DNA of 26,805 nucleotides, taken from the NCBI GenBank assembly GCA_002633005.1, contig NMRA01000331.1, forward strand, positions 198,542-225,346, in the 5' to 3' direction. Source of the DNA: Phoronis australis (Eukaryota > Phoronida > Phoronidae). The notes under the pieces are model-generated. The model was not told where the DNA came from and ran no database searches. It was given only the letters and a program-made list of their open reading frames with translations. Shown in pieces: positions 10,090 to 18,649 of this stretch. How positions within the stretch are numbered: position 1 is the stretch's first letter; each line of letters opens with the position of its first letter. Both the position numbers and the translations under genes were made by a program.

Positions 10090-11221
10090 TACCTTTTCGG
10101 GTTACCTATGCTCCTGCAGGAATGTCTTCAACAGTATGCCGGTGACATTTTGATCTATGGCGCTGGCTTTAGCGGCAGAAGCTTTAATTATTATGGCAAG
10201 GCTAAATACCTATCGAGGTTTGCTCTACGCTTGAGCTTAGGAAGAAAAGACAGATCTCCCGAATGGTTAATCCGACAGTAAACAAGTATAGAATGACCTA
10301 AGAAATTGCCTAATTGAGGTAATCACTCTGTGAAATTTTCACTGGTAACACTGTATGCGATGTCTCCAGTGCTGAACTTGGTGTAGTTCTTATTCAAAAC
10401 GACCTGCCTCTTGGACATGTATCGAAAGATTGCCGTCCACAGATCGTAACCTATGTTTCAACTCGAAATTGCGCCGCGAATCTTTCAATATATTGAGATG
10501 GTAAAAGTGAATGATGTTTCAACGAAAGCGTTAGCCAATTTCTTTACTTGTATTAACTACAGATTGTAGTACAAATTACACATTCTAAGAGTTTGAGAGA
10601 TTTACCCTGGTTCATGGAATCTGCCACGTGAAATTGTCGCCTCTTTCTGATAAATCAATGGACCAGCGGAAGCATTCGCGAAGACTGCTTTGGATATAGC
10701 AAAAAGGGAAAGACTATGTTTAGCCTTTTTGGAGCAGTGCAACCGAGTTTTTAAGGGCGTGGAGTGGTCTTGCACTATGACTGGTGTTACTTAAAACTCG
10801 CACAGCTTGTCTCTACTGAAGACAGCCTATGATGACGATTCTAAACAACCGATTCCGAACAAAAGATCAAGTTGCTAACAGATCACTCATGATAGCTATC
10901 ATCAACTATGTCCTGAGTTATAGATGCCACTGCAGTCTCCAACGGACTTGCATACATGTATACATGTACTCGTAACCGAATTCACGCTAGTGAAACTAGA
11001 GAGGGGACATCTTAGCTTCACACAGATTCACACCTGACAAGTTGTCTCATTGCAAATTGCTGTCACTGAAACATCTTCACGAGATGTGCTAGGAGTCTCA
11101 CTGTCATGACCATCCTTCAGACGGACAGATCATGAGAACTGATGGAACCTTTGTGGTCAACAAAATTAAAGAAAAAACTAATACTCTTGATGAATATCTT
11201 CACTGCCCTTGTACACAGTAA
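10090..11221 (+). mobile_element. Heavily decayed Ty3/Gypsy-type pol remnant
   Basis: Three traces occur in the order RT, RNase H, integrase. Near 10092-10161 there is VFNSM and, in another frame, QYAGDILIYG, resembling the RT stretch before and including the DDIL(I/V)YG box (first Asp changed to Gly). At 10347-10496 an open frame reads VCDVSSAELGVVLIQNDLP, resembling the CDAS...LGAVL.Q RNase H start. At 11099-11221 DHPSDGQIMRTDGTF resembles the HP.(S)NGQ.ER...TF end of the integrase core. Spacing between RT and RNase H is shorter than usual, implying deletion. No LTRs were identified. The individual matches are weak; order and orientation add support. Confidence 0.5.
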
Positions 11222-11944
11222 CTACAAATTAGTCAATCGTTTTACATTGTTCCCACGGCATCATCCGTGAACATAACCGCAACGAAACACACTAACTGTG
11301 CTTATGTAACGTACATGCACAGAAACGACGCAGTCAAGGCAATCTGTGTTGGTGTAATATTTTTTGTTACAGTAACACATTTAGCATCGACTTGCATGTA
11401 TGAATTGTTTAAAGTGAACATTGCGTTCTCGGTGAAGCACATTTACAAAGCAATCAATCATCTATTGAAGGGACACAATGGCTGAAAACTCGCTTTGGGG
11501 ATTTTTGGTGGATGGGATAGATTTCTTGGAGTTATTAGCTTTGACCAGAGATTTAAAGCAAAAATCACCAATTCTTGGCGTTGCCTGCCAGATATTCGTT
11601 GAAATCAAGTCTGAGAAAGAACCTGTTGTATCCTGTCACATCCGGAGCATGGTACTAGCCAAATTCGCCTCTTGCCCGTCGCATCAAAATGCCAAAACAG
11701 TTTCTCAGGTCAGAGATCGAGTTTGGTGTGACAGAGTCCTTAGATGCTTAGTGTAACTACTGCAAAGTGAGTGACTCTTACATCTGTGATTCCTGTTTTA
11801 ATTTCTGTTTCAATATAATCAATAGCGGAGCTGCATCGCCGCCATATTGGAAATGGGTCAGAATGTTGCATTGTGGTTAAGCCGGTAAACAAGTACATAC
11901 TTAGGCAAGCGTGGAGGCGAAACCGGCCACAGGGAGGTTATACG
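11222..11944. other. Non-coding stretch with one unassigned open frame
   Basis: A 92-codon plus-strand frame at 11478-11756 starts in a good context (ACACAATGG; MAENSLWGFLVDGIDFLELL) but matches no family I know. It contains LGVACQIFVEIKSEKEP. It could be a small gene, a piece of a decayed element or chance. Confidence 0.25.
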
Positions 11945-12256
11945 TGTTGTGTGCCTGGCTGCTATAATACCAGTTAGCGAGATAAAGAATTTAGTTACTA
12001 CCTGTTTCCCAAGGATCAAGAACTGCGTTAAACGTTGGTCAGACACATCGGTAGAGTTTGTAGCAAAGGCCGACTTTGTGAATTCATTCCGCTTCGTAGC
12101 ATAAAGTATGCAGCGCTCATTTTGAGGCGGCAAGAAAACGTATCTTGGAAACTGCCCAACAATATTTCCCTTGAAAGAAACAGTAACAAATACTCCACAG
12201 CGTTTGGTAGTGAAAAAAAAACTTGTTTTCGTTTGACCAGAACCAAGCCAACATGA
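11945..12256 (+). pseudogene. Decayed THAP zinc-finger domain
   Basis: The plus frame from 11945 reads CCVPGCYNTS, a stop, RDKEFSYYLFPKDQELR, a stop, then TLVRHIGRVCSKGRL, and runs open to a TGA at 12254-12256. The CxVPGCxN start, the F.FPKD..LR block and the VCS signature are the hallmarks of THAP domains (C2CH DNA-binding fingers found in host regulators and in P-element and Kolobok-type transposases). The Trp after LR and the His of the usual VCS.HF are missing, and the spacing between LR and VCS is shorter than normal. Two in-frame stops (about 11975 and 12028) make it a relic. It may come from a transposase gene; no transposase core was recognised downstream. Confidence 0.65.
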
Positions 12257-13290
12257 GCAATTTTGAGGATAATCACGGCCTCTGCACAATCACCTGTTCT
12301 GGGTCGACTCATTTAACGTACGTACATATGCATTAACGCGCTAAGAAAAAGAATATTATTACTTACTTTCTACAAAATTGTGGTGCATTGCTATCTAAAT
12401 TCGATGTCAAATTACGATCATTTTTCAGAAAATTGTGCTGAAATCCCAGGGCGAAATCTCGCCGACATGATGCGTAGCTGCCGGTCTCGCAATCGTCGAT
12501 GGGGCTTGAATTCTTGAATAAGAATACAGCTTCGGCTCAACAAATTACCTGAAATCCTCCTCAGGTTTTCCAAATAGCGTGACTAAGATTTTTATGTTCT
12601 TTTGGAGTCTGGATTAACTGCAGATTAAGTCCAAATCTGCGCTAGATTGTAGCCCGCAACACGAGAACAATCTCTGGAGGAACAAACATGTTGTTGTCAC
12701 TTGACGTTTGTTTTGAAGTTTGTATGCGTGTGTGTGAGAGTAAGCGTGCGTGTGCTTGTCATCAGAGTTCATTTGCCAGAGTAAATGCGATGTAAAGATC
12801 TAGGTGTGCATTTAATCCAAAGAAATTAACTCAAGCAGACAAGCAGAGCGTGTTTTAATATTTAGCTTAACACGTGCTGGCCTCATTTGCTAAAAAACGT
12901 TGAACTTCGAGAATTGTCTCGGTAAGACCGATATGTCACTCGCTGAGTCGCCGGGAGAGTGGATGCGTGACCGTAGTGTAACAGCTATTTTCCGGAGGAT
13001 TCGGGGTGTAAGGGTTCGAATGTGTTCACTATCTGTGGGTCATTTTGATTTTAAAAACACCAATTATGATTAGTTAAATAATTTCTCTTAAAAATAATGC
13101 AAAAGTTTTTTACGGTATTAGAAATTTTCTGAAATTAGTGCCAATATTTATTTCTTGCCGATGCTATGTTACCCGTTTCATGAATAGATAGTTCCCGACT
13201 AAATGTCTTCGATGACAACCGGTTCATTATGCAGCGCGCGCTTCTTGGCCGCGTGCTAACACTGGTCGAGTTTTTTTTTATTAGTCTTCG
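12257..13290. other. Non-coding stretch, little recognised
   Basis: Contains a short GT-rich patch (12722-12760). A frame at about 12954-13070 (+) reads GEWMRDRSVTAIFRRIRGVR and then MCSLSVGHF, faintly like the second half of a THAP domain, but too weak to call. A TTCGAA-containing B-box-like string at 13013 has no matching A box, so I call no tRNA. Confidence 0.35.
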
Positions 13291-13505
13291 ATTCACGGTT
13301 TTCACGTGTACAAAGAAGTTTGGATTCCTGTTGAGGCCGTAGAAGATCTGTACCGGAAAGAAACAATGCAATCCCACTGACAAGTACGCTGCGTCTGTTT
13401 TCGAAGTCCAGGCCCGCGAAGTTGGGCACATCCCTCGCAAGAGCAGCAAAACTTTTGCGTTCTTTTCGAATCGCGGCGTAAGTTAGAAGTGTATACGGAC
13501 ATAAC
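13291..13505 (+). pseudogene. Broken HVYK/VGHIPR-type domain, cut by a transposon
   Basis: In one frame from 13291 the sequence reads IHGFHVYKEVWIPVE and then DLYRKETMQ. It continues in the next frame as NPTDKYAASVFEVQARE, VGHIPRK (13421-13441) and FAFFSNRG, followed by a stop. This matches a domain I recall from many uncharacterised invertebrate and fish proteins, with conserved H.Y..VW.P, D.YAV.V, VGH(V/I)PR and a glycine pair. It resembles HIRAN-type domains, and the function is unknown. One frameshift (about 13345-13372) and in-frame stops show it is a relic. The DNA transposon at 13506 interrupts it just past the conserved block. No start or splice signal was assigned. Confidence 0.6.
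13499..13505. repeat. Target-site duplication, left copy
   Basis: ACATAAC directly precedes the transposon's left end. The identical 7 bases follow its right end at 15165-15171. This is expected when a cut-and-paste element inserts with a 7-bp stagger. Confidence 0.8.
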
Positions 13506-15164
13506 TAGGGCGGTCGAAGTCGGCCATTTTGTTTTTGGATGGGTCATTTTCAATGTACCAAGTTCCATTTTCAAAAATTTTTATTAGTTAAACTTCACAT
13601 TCTTAAGCTACAAAAAGTAAAGTAACAGATTCTCAAATAAACGTTCTAAACGTACAATAAATGAGTCTGACCTCTCTGCCCACTAAAGTGTGAAATTCCA
13701 CCTTTGAATGAAGGTCCAGGTTCAGGAATCCCAGTCTCGTGAAACCGCGGCACCGACAAGTAGGCATTTTTCAGCTCTTTGCGCATGTTGGATTCACCAG
13801 CTGGGGGGGTGCATTAAATGTTTTTATATAAAAGAAAGGTCAAATTTTCACTTTCCGGACGAAGAATTTTTAATTTCGTCCTTAAACATAAAAATTTTGT
13901 TAAATTTCAACTTTAGAGCAAAATAAATACAAGTTAAANNNNNNNNNNNNNNNNNNNNNNNNNNNNNNNNNNNNNNNNNNNNNNNNNNNNNNNNNNNNNN
14001 NNNNNNNNNNNNNNNNNNNNNNNNNNNNNNNNNNNNNNNNNNNNNNNNNNNNNNNNNNNNNNNNNNNNNNNNNNNNNNNNNNNNNNNNNNNNNNNNNNNN
14101 NNNNNNNNNNNNNNNNNNNNNNNNNNNNNNNNNNNNNNNNNNNNNNNNNNNNNNNNNNNNNNNNNNNNNNNNNNNNNNNNNNNNNNNNNNNNNNNNNNNN
14201 NNNNNNNNNNNNNNNNNNNNNNNNNNNNNNNNNNNNNNNNNNNNNNNNNNNNNNNNNNNNNNNNNNNNNNNNNNNNNNNNNNNNNNNNNNNNNNNNNNNN
14301 NNNNNNNNNNNNNNNNNNNNNNNNNNNNNNNNNNNNNNNNNNNNNNNNNNNNNNNNNNNNNNNNNNNNNNNNNNNNNNNNNNNNNNNNNNNNNNNNNNNN
14401 NNNNNNNNNNNNNNNNNNNNNNNNNNNNNNNNNNNNNNNNNNNNNNNNNNNNNNNNNNNNNNNNNNNNNNNNNNNNNNNNNNNNNNNNNNNNNNNNNNNN
14501 NNNNNNNNNNNNNNNNNNNNNNNNNNNNNNNNNNNNNNNNNNNNNNNNNNNNNNNNNNAACTTTTTTTAGCCGAGTGTAAGATCACCTGAATGGGAAATT
14601 CACAGTAAAATAATTAGAATATTCCTAATATTTTTTGCCCAAAAACATGAAAATTGATCAGAGTTCCTTTTTTGTAGCAGCGTTTGTCAAAATGTATCAA
14701 CGTTAAATCTTCATAAATTACAAAGTAGCCGGTTGAACATGCCTTTCAGTTCAGCAAAAGTCGCCATGTTGTCGGTGCCGCCGGAAATGAGACTAAGTCC
14801 AACGGGAATTCTCAGCACTTTTATCACTCAATAAGTAAGAACTGCGATGCTTAAATTTGGTGAAAACTAGTGAATCGCGCAGAATAGTAAGTAAAGATAT
14901 ATCTCCCTAATTTTTACCGTAAATTATCGGCGAAAATAATTTATACTAAGTTTTAAACTCGTAACTTATTCCGCTGTCGTCCAAGATGGCCGAACCGATC
15001 CAAACAAGTGACCCAAATTTCGCCACAAAAATTGCAATAACTTTGCACTGCTTGGCTCGATTTTGATAATTTTTCGATTTTTATTGAGTAGGATGCATTA
15101 TCTTCCCGATGATAGTAAAGAATTTTTTCAAAACGAAAAAAAAAATTTTGGTTCGACCGCCCTA
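13506..15164. mobile_element. Foldback DNA transposon with 13-bp TIRs
   Basis: Perfect terminal inverted repeats, TAGGGCGGTCGAA at 13506-13518 and its complement at 15152-15164, are flanked by a 7-bp duplication, ACATAAC. The arms stay complementary in patches far inside: AGTCTC 13733-13738 with GAGACT 14789-14794, GCGGCACCGACAA 13747-13759 with its complement 14769-14781, and GCATGTT 13783-13789 with AACATGC 14736-14742. The pairs are nested in the right order around the assembly gap, as in a long imperfect hairpin. No transposase frame is seen in the sequenced part, so it is probably non-autonomous, though the gap hides its centre. The TAGGG start resembles hAT ends, but hAT makes 8-bp duplications, so the superfamily is left open. 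Confidence 0.82.
13939..14558. other. Assembly gap (620 N)
   Basis: A run of undetermined bases at or near the apex of the foldback transposon. The true length is unknown. The apparent long minus-strand frame across it is an artefact. Confidence 1.
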
Positions 15165-15171
15165 ACATAAC
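15165..15171. repeat. Target-site duplication, right copy
   Basis: ACATAAC follows the transposon's right terminal repeat and matches 13499-13505 exactly. Confidence 0.8.
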
Positions 15172-15616
15172 GAAACTATGTGTTTAATACATTACCTCTG
15201 TGCGTTATATATCTATTATATATATAATAAATGCATCGATCAAACAAACTCCGCCTCCCCGCTCCACTACAGACTTTCGTTTGCGCTCATTTCGGCACCG
15301 CCTTGGTCCCAGGTAGTGCACAGGTCCTGTATTTAGATTCGAGGTGTTCTATTTTTTGCTCATGGGTCTTTTATTTGCAGACGCGGAGGGAGGGTGGCCA
15401 ATTTCGTAACAGACTTAGTGACGTCAGTCCGTCGGCTTAATTTCCCTCTATCTATTTGTTCAGGCTTGTAGCCGCCAAAATCAATGATGTCATTAAAATT
15501 ATACTTTTCTTTTGAGTAAACTTAATCATTTAACGATGTTGGAAAATTTCTACCGTTATTTTGCTCCTAAAATTGTGGTGGACTCTTTTGGGTCGGCTTT
15601 CTGCGCCATTGTGTCA
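15172..15616. other. Non-coding stretch, nothing recognised
   Basis: Begins with an AT-rich TATATA patch near 15207-15228. A 69-codon frame at 15231-15440 (+) has no known domain or splice context. Confidence 0.4.
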
Positions 15617-15900
15617 CCTATTGGCCAATTTCCCTGATTCTTCAATCAACTGTTCTTCTCTTCCACGAGGTTGCGTACATGTCATAACAATAGGAACTGC
15701 TTCCATGCAAGTTTTAGTATTTTAAAACAAGTAATTTGCTGCGAAGCTGCCATCATCTCTCGAGAGATATCGCAAAATTTCAGTACGAAATGCGCGTGTC
15801 ACTAGCGCATTGGTTTCAAAACGACAACAGACTTTCTTTGTTACAAAAGGCGGAGAATAAAGCAAAAATGGCGTTCACTTAAACGGCTGCAACGAGCAAG
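15617..15900 (+). promoter_or_regulatory. Candidate promoter and non-coding 5' exon
   Basis: A palindromic CCAAT element (ATTGGCCAAT, about 15619-15628) lies upstream. At 15868-15882 a tiny frame encodes MAFT and stops, and then CAACGAGCAAG|GTGAGT gives a strong splice donor after base 15900. Together this could be the promoter and untranslated first exon of a plus-strand gene whose coding exons lie further right or outside. No downstream exon was matched, so the call rests on short signals only. Confidence 0.2.
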
Positions 15901-16620
15901 GTGAGTGTCTGTTGATTCCCATCTGCATGCATCCCCGCCGGTCGTTAGCCCTACATGTTGATATAAGTTTCACGACGAGTCGATGAGTTGAGCTACCCGG
16001 GTTGTTTGAAGTTTCGGTGTTGAGGAGTCTCTACTCAAGACACAGTATCTAGCTGTAAGTTGACGATAGTCTTAATACAGCTAGCTAGCTTGCTATCTTA
16101 GTATGTACATTTATGATGTGACTTTTGAAAATGCATTGTATACTTTGTGTACAATGGCAGTATTTTAACGCTTCCGTAGTAAAGAATAGTTGATTGCCAT
16201 ACATTATGTTACGGCAGGGTCAAATGCTCTGGAAAGAAAAATATTTTTACTGCCGGGGGAAAGAATCCCGTAGCCGCACACCTTGCCTAAATCTGACAGT
16301 AATTCTGATTGAAGCTTTAAAATATAGCAGTCTCTTCAAGAAATATCACTGCCTCTTGCGACGAACACTAATATGTTCACTTGAAGCTGTAGCTATTTCC
16401 GCCTCGGCATTTCCCATACACAAACTGTCACGGCTAGTGCAATTATTTATCATGCCAGTGTACTGGGTGTTTTAGATTAGAATTCAATATATTCCTGTAC
16501 TTAAATACATTAATTTAGTTAATTTATCAAAAAATTAGCTCGTAAATAAATTGAGTCAATTTTAACTAACTTGTGCATTAACAATTTTAGCATATTCAAT
16601 ATGTATCGATTTTAGGACAT

Positions 16621-16915
16621 CGGTCAGTCTATCGGTCAATCTATCCATTCATCCCTCCATCTATCTACATGTATATATCTATCTATATCTATCTATATCT
16701 ATCTACACGTATATATCTATATATATATATATATATATATATATCCATATCTATCTACATGTATATATCTGTCCACATCTATCTACATGTATATATCTAT
16801 CTATATCTATCTACATGTATATATCTATCTATATCTATCTATAATATCTATCTATAATATCTATCTATATATGTATCTATTTTTTATATATCTTATCTAT
16901 CCATCCATCGATCCA
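16621..16915. repeat. TATC/ATCT tetranucleotide microsatellite
   Basis: Nearly 300 bp of imperfect (ATCT)n mixed with TACATGTATATATC blocks and an (AT)n run near 16720-16744. The open frames across it (rich in I, Y and S) are repeat artefacts. Confidence 0.95.
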
Positions 16916-18035
16916 TCTGTATTTTTATTTACCTTATACACTGTCGTGTAATGATGTGTTTTACTTATCATTCAATGTTTGTGATTCTAAGTTTCATATT
17001 GATATGATAAATTCTAAATTTGCTAATGTATGCTTTGTGTATTTTAATCAAGTTTGTCCAAACGGACTTTTGTATGAACAGTGTACCTCTTACAAAGGCC
17101 TCCTATGATAAATCCTCCGTACAATTTTTATACTTCAATAATTCTTATTTGTGATTCTGATGAATACATCAACCTCCTCCCTTCGTTTTCCTCCCCTTCC
17201 CTACCTCGCAGTCCCTTCCACCCTTCCTGCCTCACTGAGTTTTGCCCTCCCGCTCACATAATTTTGTCAAACACGAAGCAGTCAATTAGCTTTTATGACA
17301 GTAAACTTAAGTTTGTCATACTAAGCGAAATGCGATTTTCGTGTAAAGCTCGTCTAGGGAATATAATCATAGGACTCTGAATTATTTAACAGAAGAAATG
17401 TACCATAATCACGAACCTGTAAGTAAGACATGACCACCAAGAACGTTGGTTCAGGATTTTTGTTAAATGAAAGGGATCATGATTACTCTCAAGTGGATTT
17501 GAATTCGTCAAGTGATGCTCATCCTTAACAAACCGATTCGCGAATACAGCACAATTTTAGGTTGTTGCTTCAAATATTCCGACTTGATTGAAAATAAAAA
17601 ATGAAAGTGTCACGCAGCCCTAGTTAGCTCAAGCCGAAATTACAAACCTCTTAGTGGAATAAATCAACGAGAGAATCTTTCCCTTAAAGTAATCGTTATA
17701 TTGCTTTAGATCTACATGTAATTAAGAAAGCCAACTCGCGATGTTAAAAGTCAAAAGTTGGACTTCTACTTGAAAACATGGACCACAACAAAGGCACCCA
17801 TCTGAAAACGTTGATCAAACAAGTGCTTCCACGTGAAACCATCAACCAAAGCGATGAATTTCAAAGATGGCGATGCATGAGGCACAACAATGGCGATTAG
17901 AAAATGGTGCAACCTATTTTTTAACTTGTTATACTGTACGTTTTTATGAAATACAAATTGTGAAGAAACTTGTGACTTAACACCAACGGCATAGCCTTCG
18001 ACATGCGTGCTGGCAGACAAACACAATTTTACGAC
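16916..18035. other. Non-coding stretch with a pyrimidine tract
   Basis: A C/T-rich segment lies at about 17172-17250. A minus-strand 86-codon frame at 17766-18026 has ordinary composition but no known domain. Nothing else recognised. Confidence 0.35.
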
Positions 18036-18146
18036 TTAGTCGTCCAGCCAGTCAGCGAAGCCTTCGATCTTCTGATAAAGAGTGCTGCGTTCAAGAAAGT
18101 TTGAGTTCCAGACTCCCGTTGCCGATTCCGTTTCAAATACGTACTT
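18036..18146 (-). CDS. Possible small terminal exon, unidentified
   Basis: The minus strand reads DCVKYVFETESATGVWNSNF then LERSTLYQKIEGFADWLDD and stops at 18036-18038. The composition looks protein-like. The C terminus F.DWLDD resembles ends seen in several globular enzymes, but no family can be named. A stop precedes it at about 18150, and only poor acceptor candidates (AAG) lie near its start. It could belong with the minus-strand frame at 18302-18649. Confidence 0.2.
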   Translation of the reverse strand, partial: KYVFETESATGVWNSNFLERSTLYQKIEGFADWLDD

Positions 18147-18301
18147 TACGCAATCTTAATTCATTTTCTACAGTTGGTTTAGCAGAAAATGCGTCATGCA
18201 CCTTAAAATGTGGTTTTCAAAAAAAACAGATAAAGTAAATAGGTGTAAGGCCATGACTGTGGTATGTAGGTACTTCAATAACTGAAAAATAACGGTACGT
18301 G

Positions 18302-18649
18302 TCAGGTGTGATGGCAATTGTGTGGAGTAACTGAGGAGTGATTGCCACGAACACTGTCCAGGAGGTTTGTTTTTGTTTGGCATCTCCCTTTTTCCGGTGA
18401 ACGTATGAGGCAAAAAGACATGTCTTCGTTAAATTCCTCATCCTTGATAAACACCACTTTCTGTAAATTATGTGTTTTGGGGTTATCTTGAGATGTAGCT
18501 GAGCTAAAAATGAGGGCTTTTGCTGAACCAGACTTGTCCAGATCAGCCACTAGACCAGCCGGAAGTGACGCAGTGACCTGGGTTGCGTAAGCGGTATTTC
18601 CTTGTGTTGTCATATTGTGCGTGGTGTTTTCTCGTAGGTATAGTAACAA
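18302..18649 (-). CDS. Open frame of unknown function
   Basis: A 115-codon minus-strand frame of protein-like composition: MTTQGNTAYATQVTASLPAG, LVADLDKSGSAKALIFSSAT, then VVFIKDEEFNEDM. The first half reads better than the second, so the real exon may end early. No motif, signal peptide or membrane segment is seen and I recognise no family. It lies on the same strand as the receptor exon at 21924-22647 but does not resemble later parts of a natriuretic receptor. It could be another gene, an intronic relic or chance. Confidence 0.25.
   Translation of the reverse strand: MLLYLRENTTHNMTTQGNTAYATQVTASLPAGLVADLDKSGSAKALIFSSATSQDNPKTHNLQKVVFIKDEEFNEDMSFCLIRSPEKGRCQTKTNLLDSVRGNHSSVTPHNCHHT

Noticed and set aside
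11858-12289. 143-codon minus-strand open frame
   Set aside because: It is antisense to the THAP relic, which explains the region better; no domain on the minus strand.
13005-13025. GGGTTCGAATG, tRNA B-box-like
   Set aside because: No A box at the right distance and no cloverleaf could be drawn.
13900-14586. Long minus-strand open frame
   Set aside because: It runs through the 620-base N gap and has only a few real codons at each end.
16669-16857. Open frame rich in I, Y and S
   Set aside because: Translation of the TATC microsatellite.
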